Shown here in pieces: positions 11,389 through 19,803 of a DNA stretch of 64,000 bases. How positions within the stretch are numbered: position 1 is the stretch's first letter; the number at the start of each line of letters is the position of its first letter. Source of the DNA: Anas platyrhynchos (lineage: Eukaryota; Chordata; Aves; Anseriformes; Anatidae); contig NC_092617.1 of NCBI RefSeq assembly GCF_047663525.1, positions 2,546,501 to 2,610,500 of the forward strand. The letters run 5' to 3'. Made by a program: the position numbers and the translations under genes. The notes beneath the pieces were generated by a model. It was not told the DNA's origin and searched no databases. It worked only from the letters and a program-made list of their open reading frames with translations.

Positions 11389-11870
11389 TGTGTTCAGAAG
11401 ATGTATTCTTAATAATGTGCAAATATTTTGATTCACATTATATCATATCATTTTTATCGTTACTAGTGTTATCATAACATTGTCATTAATAAGGATCCCA
11501 AGAGAAATCAAAGGGTATTTGGGAAAATGAAACATTTTTAAAATTATTTTTCTCTGTTAGTATTTTAACAATATTTCATTTTGTTTTTAATAATCTCATT
11601 CTTGCCATTCAGAATGTTACTTCTTGTGTTAGGTTTGACCACATCATCTAATGCACATACAGAACCAGGATTCCTTGGTAGATAAAGACAATAAAGATGT
11701 CAGTGGAAATTCGTTGGTGTCAGTGTTCTTCTCTTCCCATCTGCTCTGGAGATGGGGGAGCAGCCCCAACCTCAAGGAGAGGCTCAGGGCCAAGAGCCCA
11801 GCTGTCACAGGTAGGAGCAGTGTATTTGGATTCGACCTTGTGGATCTAGGTGACAGTCCTGTCGTCTCTA
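11389..11870 (+). other. OR1 3' flank
   Basis: AT-rich 3' flank (11400-11640) followed by part of the GC-rich OR 3'-flank module (11651-11820). Similar DNA follows OR3 and OR5 and occurs at 3.96-4.56 kb. No separate gene. Confidence 0.55.
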
Positions 11871-12127
11871 TAGCAGGGCTGGCACAAAGCCTTTTCCATG
11901 TGCCTCCCTCACCTGGCCATGGTGTCCATCTTTCTCAGGCCTGTCATGGTTGCCTGCCTGAAGCTCCCTCCATCTCCTCCCCATCCCTGGACCTGGTGGT
12001 GGCAGTTCTGTACTCATTGGTGCCTCCAGCAGAGCACGTCCTCATCTGTAGCATGAGGAGCCAGGAGCTCAAGCATGCCCTTTGGAAATTGATGACGAGA
12101 TGTGTCTTGGATGCAAGAAATGTCTGA
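11871..12127 (+). pseudogene. Olfactory receptor 3' fragment
   Basis: Encodes only the region from TM6 to the C-terminus of an OR14-type receptor: a HKAFSMC-like DNA stretch near 11880, SISSPSLDLVVAVLYS in frame near 11965-12015, then a decayed TM7 with SMRSQELKHAL. The conserved NP of NPLIY is lost. It has no 5' half. An inverted paralogue is at 36907-37150. Confidence 0.8.
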
Positions 12128-12183
12128 TCTGCTTCTGCACATGACTTGTAATGTCAATAATTGGAGGAAGAGCCAGTATACCT

Positions 12184-12245
12184 GTTTTATTTTTATTTTT
12201 ATTTTTATTTTTATTTTTATTTTTATTTTTATTTTTTTTTTTTTT
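12184..12245. repeat. (ATTTTT)n microsatellite and poly-T
   Basis: About eight ATTTTT units followed by a run of T. The inverted paralogue has a short (AAAAC)n tract at 36819-36840 instead, so the tract expanded or changed after duplication. Confidence 0.9.
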
Positions 12246-12977
12246 GATGGTTGTGTTTGTGCATATTCTTATTATATTAATTCAGCTAATAAGCACCCAT
12301 TAAAATGATACGGATGTACCTGTTGAATATACATGTAGCTCATAGACTCTGTGCTTGTGAAGCCATGCTCTCTGTGAATTTAACCTTAAGTTAAGATTTA
12401 ACTCCCTTTTTTGTCTGACATGCTTCCTCTGAGACCAGACCTGGCTCTGCAGGGGCAGTGCCTGTGTGCAGGGGTGCAGAGGAAAAGAGTGCCATCCCAG
12501 CAGCACGGCCAGGGAGCACCAGCACTTGGGGCATGCAGAGCTCCTCTCTTGCCACTGCTGCCCTGTCCTGCTGAGCCCTGCTGGTGGGGTCAGGCCCAGC
12601 TGCTCCTGGAGCTTAATGCCAGTGCTGCTGTGGGGCTGTGCTGGGACTGCAGGCAGGGACAGGCAGTGGGCACAGCAGTGGCACAGCTGGCCTCCACTGC
12701 AGCACTTCCCTCCTAAGGGGGGATCTCCTCCAAGGTGGACTGACCAGAGCTCAAGTGCTCAATCTGGTGTGAGCAGGCAGAGGAGAGCTCTGCAGCCCCA
12801 GGGCACGCAGCAGCCCCAACAAAGGAGCCTGGCGAGTGATTCCTTGCAGCCCTGAGGCAATGGCAGTGACCCCATCAGATGGGTCTGCCTCCCAGCCTAC
12901 CCAGCACAGCCCTGCAGAGTGCCCCCGTGCCCCAGGCACTACAGACCCCTTGCTCTGCAAAGCAGCACTGCCAGCTG

Positions 12978-13009
12978 TGGCTGGGGCTGGGGCCGGGGCT
13001 GGGGCTGGG
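12978..13009. repeat. GGGGCT tandem array
   Basis: Five or so units of GGGGCTG-type sequence. The inverted paralogue at 36213-36246 has the complementary array with a different copy number. Confidence 0.85.
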
Positions 13010-13825
13010 AGGGTGCTTCCCCAAAGTGTTTCCTAGGCCAGCTCCAGGCTCATGTCTTCTGGATACAAACATGATTTTCACTGTGCGCAAGGATCTGACA
13101 GACTGCCAGCAGGCATGGGCTGGAACATTGCCTGCAAGCTCCCTCCTGCCCTACAACCTCACAGGACTGTCACGGAACTGGCTCCTGTGTGTCAGAGAGG
13201 CTGGGAGCTCAGCAGGTGTGCCATGGGCTTGCAGGATCACAACCAGATCATTTCTACCTGGGCAGGTCCTGGCCCAAAAAGGGGGTGTTTTGTAGGTGTG
13301 CTATTATAAGCTCAGTGGTGCATCAGAAACACTAAGTCCAGCAGGAAGCAAATGGTTGTTAAATGGCCTGTGAGTTGAGCTCTTTTTGAAGTAGCTGACA
13401 GGTCACCCTTGACTCCTGGCTGGGATCTGTGCCTTTAGGCTCACATCTGCCAGTGTCCATGGTAGGGCAGCAGAAGGCACTTGCTGTGAATGTAGTTTCT
13501 GAGATCGGCTCTTTCTAAGTACCTGGTAGGCCCCATAGAGGAAGAGGTCTTGGATAGGGGTTGTCACGTCAGAGGTTTCAGCTTTTGACTGAAGTCATCC
13601 TTTAGGACTGCTTTCAGTTTTCTACACAGAGGGGGCCACTGCCTCCAAGACGCTTGGGGCAAACTGAACCGTGCTTGAGGGTTTGGAAGAAGTTATCCTG
13701 GGTGCACAGAAGCTATTCCATATCCAAAAGTTGGAGGCAGGAAACAAAATTTTGGGGTGGTACAAGAACTGCTGGGCATATTGTGCAGGGTTCACCTACA
13801 GCCTTTGGGATATTTTCCATCCTGA

Positions 13826-13829
13826 CTTA
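13826..13829. repeat. Target-site duplication CTTA, left
   Basis: CTTA immediately before the 5' LTR, repeated at 20695-20698 after the 3' LTR. The inverted paralogue at 35313-35316 has a single TAAG (CTTA on the other strand) in continuous sequence, which is the empty site. Confidence 0.93.
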
Positions 13830-14718
13830 TGTGAGGAATGTTTTAACAATTCCAATTCGTGTCCATAAATTCGTGTCCATAAATTTGTGTCCATAAAGAA
13901 CAATTCTGTTTGAATCCTGTCTGCCTCTGGGCCCTGCACTGGCAATTTAGTTCTTGAACCACAGATGCAGTGTGTCCCAGTCTCCCCCTCATTCCAGTCA
14001 ATTTATCACGTCTTCAGAAAACACTCCTTAAATTTATGAACCTGTTTGCTTTTGTTATTCCTGACTTCTAGTTCTAACAGTTACAGCCTTTTTTCCTGTC
14101 TTCTTCGAGATTAACTTAACACTGCTATAGATGTGTCTGTGAATGGCTGGGGAAGAATGTTTTAATTACTCGTGAAGCGTCAAATAAGAAAGCTGTTTGT
14201 GTTTGATGTCTGGGAGTTTCAGAACAACTGATAACAACTAGTGACTGTTATGGGATACTATGTGGATCTTTGGTATCTGGCCAGGGGGCCAAGAGATTAA
14301 GAGGAAGAGAAAAGAAGCTGAAGGACGGTTGGGAGACAAGACCTGGGAGAGTTTACAGAGAGTGTTCCATAAACTTGGAATAGTGCCAAGTAAGTGCAAA
14401 GGGTGAGAGGAAGACTACGAGCCTTCAGCATGAAAGACCCCTAGAGACCCCCAGAGGAGACTGATGCGCATGCTCCAGTAGGAGGAACCGGACTCCGGAA
14501 GCTAATTATAATAATCTACTTTTTTAGAAGTAGTAATGAATATGTATTAGTCTAGGTGCATAAAAATCAGCTGCTTGATGTAACTGGTGTGCGTCCTGGT
14601 GGAGCGAAAACTCCCGGTGCACCCAGCGCTGTTTGCTTACCTCTATTCCTTTATATTCTTTTAATAAATCCTATTTTTTTTATTTAATCCTAATTTGAAT
14701 CCTGAGCCATTTATAACA
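13830..14718 (+). repeat. 5' LTR of provirus
   Basis: 889 bp, beginning TGTGAGGAATG and ending TTATAACA. Three tandem copies of a TCGTGTCCATAAAT-type unit lie near the 5' end (about 13855-13900). A TATA-like GCATAAAAATC is at about 14558-14568 and an AATAAA signal at 14663-14668, leaving a short R and U5. By eye it equals the 3' LTR except for a 2-nt difference in a pyrimidine run near 14097. Confidence 0.95.
14559..14566 (+). promoter_or_regulatory. TATA-like box of 5' LTR
   Basis: CATAAAAA about 100 bases before the AATAAA signal. Position relative to that signal fits the U3/R boundary of a compact LTR, so transcription should start roughly 25-30 bases downstream. Confidence 0.55.
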
Positions 14719-14721
14719 ATT

Positions 14722-14738
14722 TGGGGGCTCGTCCGGGA
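14722..14738 (+). other. Primer-binding site, tRNA-Pro type
   Basis: TGGGGGCTCGTCCGGGA, starting three bases after the CA end of the LTR. This is the proline-tRNA primer site typical of many gammaretroviruses. It is the best single marker for the family of the provirus. Confidence 0.93.
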
Positions 14739-14845
14739 GGGCTATAGTTCCTGAATTCTGATTTAATCTAGGAGAGGCGCCCCACCATTTGGTGGCTCCT
14801 GTTTGAGTCAGATCAGGACTAATGCCATCCTGAACCTGAATAAAG

Positions 14846-14851
14846 GTAAGC
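14846..14851 (+). other. Candidate retroviral splice donor
   Basis: AAAG|GTAAGC, with GT at 14846-14847, lies between primer site and gag start. This is where a donor for a spliced env-type mRNA is expected. Prediction only. Confidence 0.4.
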
Positions 14852-14914
14852 AAAGAATTTGATTTTTTTTGAGCTCCCGTGTTGCCGGCTGTTTTTTGCC
14901 CGTAATTCTGCGCG

Positions 14915-15115
14915 CGAAGATCCGGACGAAGACGACAGGGTCGTTTGGATACCGTTCGGTTCGATTCCGGTGTCCGGAATTAAACTGGATGAAGACGACA
15001 GTCGTTTGGATACCGTCTGGTTCGATCCCAGACGAAGACAGCAGAGACGCTGGTGGATACCGTCCAATTGGAGTCTGGACGAAGACGACTGATTCGTAAG
15101 ATACCGTCCGGTTGG
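14915..15115 (+). repeat. Leader tandem repeats
   Basis: About four imperfect copies of a 45-65 bp unit containing GACGAAGACGAC and GGATACCGT words, with inverted CGGT/ACCG elements. Located in the 5' untranslated leader where packaging structures usually lie. A packaging role is a guess. Confidence 0.6.
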
Positions 15116-15337
15116 GTAAAGGTACGGTTGCCAGTTTTTGTGTGTGAGAGTGTAACTGAGACTTCTAAAGTCAGCGTGGAGGTCTTTTTGTTTTCTCACT
15201 GGTTCTAATCTCCTGTCGGGGGGGCTGGACTGGTGAGAAGAGGGATACGTGGGTGGGTGATAGGTCCTAAACCCCCTGCAAGACACTCTCACTGGGCAGC
15301 CAAGGGCTGTGGGAATTGCCACTAGTAAAATTCCCGG

Positions 15338-15640
15338 ATGGGTCAAATAAAATCAAAGACCAAGGACCAGAAAGGGAGCAAATTACCAGATATATGACCA
15401 AAAAGTCCATTATGAATAATGATTAGAAATTGGAACAATAGGGGCCCCAGAAAATTAAAGAGTAAATTGAAAATGATTATTATATGATAGAATGACCAAA
15501 AGAACCCTTAAGACCCCATGTATTTTGATCCACAGAGGACGGGGTCTGTCAGGCTTTGAACATTAATAGTAGAATACCCGTGGATCCGGAAAAGAGCAAG
15601 CTGAAACATTGGAATTAGAAATTAGAGAGCAATTGATTAA
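15338..15640 (+). pseudogene. gag start remnant, decayed
   Basis: An ATG at 15338 opens with Met-Gly-Gln, the N-myristoylation start usual for retroviral matrix proteins. It is stopped at 15395-15397. Further gag-like coding is seen only in pieces and in more than one frame up to about 15600, with several stops. Nothing resembling capsid or nucleocapsid follows. Position after primer site and leader supports gag. It is non-functional. Confidence 0.55.
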
Positions 15641-15961
15641 GAATGAATATGTGCTACTGTGCTGTGCTGCGCTTATACCACCAGATAACAGGAGCCTCTC
15701 GGACCCCGAGAACCAGATCAAAAACAACCTCATGGTTCAGACTTTAATCAAGGGGTCTAAGATAAGGAGGAGTGTTCATAAAGGGACAGGTTATGTATAT
15801 GTATAGGAATGTTTATATATATGTAACTTTTTACTAAAGCAATTTGTCACGTTAGGCCTGCACAACTTTGGGGGGGACTACCTGCCCCGTGCTGCATGGA
15901 ACTGAGTAAACATACCTGCTTTACAATCTTACTGACTGTGGAGTCAGCTTTCTGTGAGGCA
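15641..15961 (+). other. Second LTR-like (R-U5) segment inside the provirus
   Basis: Ends in a GTGGAGTC...GAGGCA stretch at 15961 and contains a GTAAAC-type polyadenylation-like region. It is followed three bases later by a TGG-starting sequence like a primer-binding site. It differs from the flanking LTRs. Most simply it is the 3' end of an LTR from another retrovirus joined by template switching. Tentative. Confidence 0.35.
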
Positions 15962-15964
15962 TTT

Positions 15965-15982
15965 TGGTGAGCCAAGCAGGAG
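15965..15982 (+). other. Possible second primer-binding site
   Basis: TGGTGAGCCAAGCAGGAG begins three to four bases after a CA dinucleotide, the spacing expected of a primer-binding site. I could not assign the tRNA. Confidence 0.3.
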
Positions 15983-17389
15983 ACACTCTGCTCGGCTGCG
16001 GGATCGGCTGCAGCGTGGACGCCCCTAGGTGCACCCTGAGCGTTTTGTTCGGAGGGGACTCCACTCTCAGCTGCTCACCGCAGGAGCAAAGATCTCCTGA
16101 AACTGCAGACAAACGGTATGTTTTCAGCTGCTGGAGGGATACTATCTGGAGTGTTAATAATTGTATGTGTTTTTATGTATGTATTTTGTGTTGAAAGAAT
16201 TTGTGTAAATGTAAGGGTTTGAAACAAAGTGTTACAAGTCACTTCACGAAGAACACAGTCAGAGACAATACTTATTTGGTTGGTTATCATTCTAAATTAT
16301 ATTCCTGTGGTATGAATGAGATGTGCTGGAGGCCTCCGTGTGCGAGTGTGCTGTGTGAGTGAGACGCAGCGTTGCTGCAAAGCGAGTGCAGAGTTCCGAT
16401 CCGTTGTTCCGTACTCTCCGCAAGGGGAGTGGGCAGAGACGAATGAAGTGCTTGACAGACTGAAAAGAAGTGCTGTTTTATCCAAGTTTTGAGTGGTGGT
16501 GCCTAATATATGGGCCCAGTGTATCTTGTGTATCTTGTGTATCCTATTTTTGCTCTTAAATGTTTTGACTGTGACAAGAAAAAGGCAGGAGCATGATATG
16601 ACATGCTTCCTGCAACATATGAGGCCCGCACAGGCCGAGACCTGGACTCGCTGAGACCTGAACAGGCCGAGAGACCGGAGCGGCGCCGAGAGACTGGAGC
16701 GGCGCCGGGAGACCCGAGACACTACGGAGGGAACTACCGCTGGACGGAGAGAGCCCTGAGAGATGCTGCAGAGCCACGCACGGCTCTGAGAGACACAGAA
16801 TAGACCTGACAGAAGCTGCAAAACGCGGGGAAATTGAAGTAATTGCAGAACATCCGAGATCGAGTTGCTACGGGAGACCAGAGGCGTCAGTGGACACCGG
16901 TAGCTGACCCTCACCGTGTGGTGAGTTGGCACAGAGCAGAGGGGCGGACATCAGGACCCTGCAGCCTGTCTGACATAACCATGGAGGCAGCGGCAGCAGC
17001 GGCTGTGCTGCTTCACTCTGGCATTCTTTTTATAAAAGGTTTATCTTGCAATGCAAAAAAAGACTATTAGTCCCCAGATCGGTGTTATAACTATTACTAA
17101 TGACGACTTAGCTCTATTGCAGAGCAGGAGTGCAGAGACGCAGATTACACTGCCAAACGACCACCGGCAGGCTCTTTCACAAACCTAAGGTTGCAGCTGG
17201 CACTGCCTGCAGCCGTATAGCAGACGTTACACTCTCTTTCCTAACTAGTAATCATGTGTCTCATCCATTTGTGGTGAATGGCCAGTGACAAAAAGAAAAG
17301 GGGGGGAGACAAAGACAGAAACGGTACAAGGAGGATGCCACTGACACTAACAGCATGGGTAATAGGAGTAGTATAAGTGACACAGGTGA
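15983..17389 (+). other. Second leader-like region of the provirus
   Basis: GC-rich leader-like sequence with GAGACCGGAGCGGCGCC-type repeats at about 16665-16715. Candidate splice donors are ACG|GTATGT near 16115 and GTG|GTGAGT near 16920. A small frame at 16981-17070 starts with Met-Glu and an alanine run followed by a hydrophobic stretch, and could be a decayed signal peptide. No gag, protease or pol motifs were found. Similarity to known viruses could not be tested here. Confidence 0.4.
16981..17070 (+). other. Small frame with signal-peptide-like N-terminus
   Basis: 29 codons: MEAAAAAAVLLHSG followed by a hydrophobic ILFI segment and a stop. It lies where an env leader peptide could sit, downstream of a GTG|GTGAGT donor-like site. 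Could equally be chance. Confidence 0.2.
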
Positions 17390-17808
17390 CGGTGCAGGGC
17401 ACTCTGCCTGCTGCTCGCCTTCGCCTGACTGTGCACTGCTGCCAACGGTGCTAGAGTAAAATGTGAAGACTGTCTGGATGGCACTGATGAAGCAAACTGT
17501 AACGATGTTATTCAGTGCTCTGGACCTGGCAAATTCAAGTGCAGAAGTGGAGAATGCATAGATATCAATAAAGTGTGTAACCAGCAGAGAGACTGCAAGG
17601 ACTGGGGTGATGAGCCCCTGAAGGAATGCAACATAAATGAATGTGACTGTCCAGCTGGGTTTGACTTTGTAGAAAAGAGAAACTGACTGGAATTGATGAA
17701 TGTCAAAACCCTGGTATCTGTAGTCAAATCTGTATCAACCTGAAAGGTGGCTACAAATGTGAACGTAGCCGTGGCTATCAGATGAATCCTGCTACAGGAA
17801 CTGGGAAA
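17390..17808 (+). pseudogene. VLDLR: Captured host VLDL receptor cDNA fragment, internally deleted
   Basis: Intron-less sequence of the VLDL receptor, the vitellogenin/VLDL uptake receptor of bird oocytes. In order: a signal-peptide-like CRALCLLLAFA segment; a KCE start joined directly to the end of an LDL-A repeat ([11 protein letters not shown]); the complete eighth LDL-A repeat (17516-17629; [14 protein letters not shown], calcium box DCKDWGDE with Ser changed to Gly); EGF-A reduced to NINEC joined to CDCPAGF; and EGF-B ([20 protein letters not shown], 17695-17757, then RGYQM). Several exons are contiguous, so it came from spliced RNA. Breaks: stop at 17426-17428, stop at 17684-17686 and a 1-nt frameshift before EGF-B. 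Most LDL-A repeats, beta-propeller, membrane segment and tail are absent. Confidence 0.92.
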
Positions 17809-18444
17809 GGGCCATACTGGTACAAAAACACAAATAACACCTGTGATTACAATGACGCTGCTAAGCAGGGTTTAGGGGTTTGTAGCATGGAGACAGGGGG
17901 TAACAACTACAGTGTTTGGAACAATTGTGCAGCTTTGGCCTTACCTCCTGATGTGCTTCTGATTTGTGGGGATGGGGCCTGGCAAGGTAATGCAAATGCT
18001 ATCAGATGTCCATGTTACTTAGATAAACTCATTGTATTTGCTCCTAGCTTGTTACAGTTGCGTGAGATCACCAGACATAAATGGGCATTGCTTGCATCGG
18101 ATTGCAATGATAATGTTGAATTGTGTGGGGTTGCAGCTAGAGCGGCATTAGCAATTTCAGTGCCTGGAGTGGCATCTGCGGCCGTACGTAACAACTTAGA
18201 AAAATTGGAATGCTGGGCCGAGAGGCAAGCCTATGCCACGACAGAGATACTTGAGGAGATGTTACCAGATCAAAATAGTCTGCGACATCTGCTTTTACAG
18301 GATCAAGCTGCTATTGACATCTTGCTTTTGGCTCAAAGGAATGGGTGTGAGGGACTGTACCTTGTTTTACTGACTACTGAAACAGCTGTGAGAACCGCAG
18401 AAAGGGACCCATGCATCCAGAATAAAAGGACCAGTAACTACTGA
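17809..18444 (+). pseudogene. env-derived reading frame (SU/TM-like), 5' end fused to VLDLR
   Basis: Open from 17665 to the stop at 18442-18444, first ATG at 17782, so the VLDLR EGF-B codons and the env-type codons share one frame. The env-like part has N-glycosylation and cysteine-rich SU-like sequence, a hydrophobic Ala/Val-rich stretch near 18140-18190 resembling a fusion-peptide region, and then a heptad-like helix with a [11 protein letters not shown] segment and a cysteine. That segment resembles the conserved helix of retroviral TM subunits. It ends before a membrane anchor. If translated the product would be secreted or cytosolic, not a complete envelope. Family assignment is from motifs only. 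Confidence 0.7.
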
Positions 18445-18824
18445 AACTTGGAGGGTTGAGCCCGCTCCTGGGAAACTGAAACTCAAGCTAAGGAAGAACT
18501 AATATTCTGGCAACGAGGCTCTGCAGGCTCTGCATGAATTAAGGATGCCAAATAAAGGGGACAAGCCTGAAGGGAGGAAAGGGAGAAGGCAAGACCAGGG
18601 CAGGACCCCCCACTGCGGTGTGTATGGTCTACCGAGGGAAGCAACCCCTATGGGTATTGACTGCCGAGTGAGAGGGCCTCGACTGGACTTCTCCCACACT
18701 AAGGTCAGGTTGTCCTGAGAAAATAACATAAGAACCTTTTTTTAACCTATATAAAATTGTGATTCGTTTTCCAGGAGCTGGATCACCCTGACAGGCCAAA
18801 CGGTAACACAAGCCTGAATCAACC
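18445..18824 (+). other. Provirus interior, unassigned
   Basis: 380 bases with no convincing frame on the plus strand. Contains purine-rich stretches and a polypyrimidine-like TTTTTTT run at about 18737. Could be decayed pol-env junction sequence. I could not identify it. Confidence 0.4.
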
Positions 18825-19066
18825 CTGAAGGTGTTTACCTATTATGATCCAGATACGTGGGCAGAAGACAGATCGTGGGACTATAGGACCCCAGTATATA
18901 TACTTAATAGAATAATTAGGTTATTAGCTGTAATAGAAATAGTTATAAATGATGAGAACTGCTTTGTATCAAAATTGCCTAGCTTTGGATTATTTACTAG
19001 CACAAGAAGGAGAAGTCTGTGGAAAATTTAGCTTTAGTAATTGCTGTTTAAAGATTGATAAAAAGG
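18825..19066 (+). pseudogene. Second env TM remnant, gammaretrovirus-like
   Basis: Frame 18831-19031 and a neighbouring frame carry pieces of a different TM subunit. The pieces include a [14 protein letters not shown] segment and, in a shifted frame near 19020-19050, two adjacent cysteine codons preceded by another cysteine six residues earlier. That is the CX6CC pattern of gamma-type TM proteins. At least one frameshift is present. It is of a different type from the env-like frame at 17809, so the provirus is mosaic. Confidence 0.6.
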
Positions 19067-19471
19067 GTGTTTCTTCCTAGTAGCTGATAGAAAGTTATGT
19101 TTTGGTTTAGGATGAGAAGAATGTTAATAATATGCTGATGTTTTAATTGTTTTTAATTGTTACAGAGCAGTGTTTACATCAAGCCAAGGACCAAGCTAAA
19201 TTCAGCTTCTCACTGTCCTGTCAGCAGGCAGGCTGGGAGGAGGGCCGGACTGCTCGGGGTTAGGTTGGGCATCGGACAGCAGGTGGTGAGCAATTGCATT
19301 GTGCATCACTTGTTTCGTACACATTATTACTAGTAGTACTATTATAATCATTATTGTTATTATTATTATTGTTATTATCTTCTTGTTTTTATCTCAACTC
19401 ACAGGCTTCACTTTCCCATTTCTCTCTCCCATCCAAGAGAAGGAGAGGGGGGAGGTGAGCGAGCAAACACA
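19067..19471 (+). mobile_element. Partial LTR of another ERV family inside the provirus
   Basis: Runs from TTTCTTCCTAGTAGCTGATA to GTGAGCGAGCAAACAC. It is the reverse complement of much of the LTR at 31301-31857, with an internal deletion near 19233 and an ATT/GTT microsatellite-like part at 19325-19380. It lies in the sense direction of the provirus and separates two parts of env. It has lost the AATAAA that the other copy retains. Confidence 0.75.
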
Positions 19472-19785
19472 AACCTGGAAGGATATGGAATGGGATTTAT
19501 TTTCATTTATTTTCATTTATTTTTATTTTCATGGCTGCCTGGTGGACCATGGGTTAAAGAGTGTTATTTTTATTGTTATGTGGTGTAAAGATGTTATTGT
19601 CTAAACCTTGTATGATACCTTGTCTTACATTATTAATACACTGGGTGATAAATAGTACATTGGTAATAACTTCGTTAAAAAAGGAAGGGAATATGTCAAT
19701 TATGATGCTTAAGAATTGGACCCTCCAAGAACAAACTGATGAAATCCAATTATTAATAACAGAAGAGACACGAATTGGGGATATT
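19472..19785 (+). pseudogene. env C-terminal (membrane anchor and tail) remnant
   Basis: Two overlapping frames (end of 19299-19604 and 19561-19842) encode a tryptophan/phenylalanine-rich pre-anchor segment, a long hydrophobic stretch with cysteines (LLLCGV...PCLTLLIHWV) and a charged tail reaching into the LTR. This is the usual arrangement at the end of gammaretrovirus-type env. A frameshift separates the two parts. Confidence 0.6.
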
Positions 19786-19802
19786 AAAAAGAAGATAAGG
19801 GA
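19786..19802 (+). other. Polypurine tract
   Basis: AAAAAGAAGATAAGGGA, purine-only except one T, directly before the 3' LTR, as required for plus-strand priming. Confidence 0.75.
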
Positions 19803-19803
19803 T

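Larger units (their letters stand above)
11640..13829 (+). repeat. Inverted segmental duplication, left arm part 1
   Basis: Matches the reverse complement of about 35317-37380 in order: OR 3' fragment, T-rich or A-rich tract, GC-rich block with a GGCTGG-type array, and a stretch ending in TTTTCCATCCTGACTTA. The match is interrupted by the provirus at 13830 and resumes at 20695, so the duplication predates the provirus insertion. Confidence 0.85.
12246..13829 (+). other. Non-coding part of the inverted duplication
   Basis: GC-rich sequence on both strands with short frames such as 12411-12716 and 12879-13295 that are not kept in the inverted copy. Includes a GGGGCT-type array at 12978-13009 and a diverged piece of unit A at about 13390-13480. 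No gene recognised. Confidence 0.5.

Noticed and set aside
15338..15640. Possible G-to-A hypermutation of gag, as several TGA and TAG stops occur
   Set aside because: On careful frame checking the gag-like pieces lie in more than one frame, so indels as well as stops are present. Ordinary decay explains it, and env-like parts do not show the pattern.
17390..17808. VLDLR segment as an ordinary processed pseudogene inserted into the provirus
   Set aside because: No poly-A tail or target duplication was seen at its ends, and it joins env-like codons in frame. Template-switch capture fits better, though this cannot be excluded without alignment.
18499..18811. Minus-strand frames inside the provirus
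   Set aside because: Antisense to proviral sequence, short, and without motifs.
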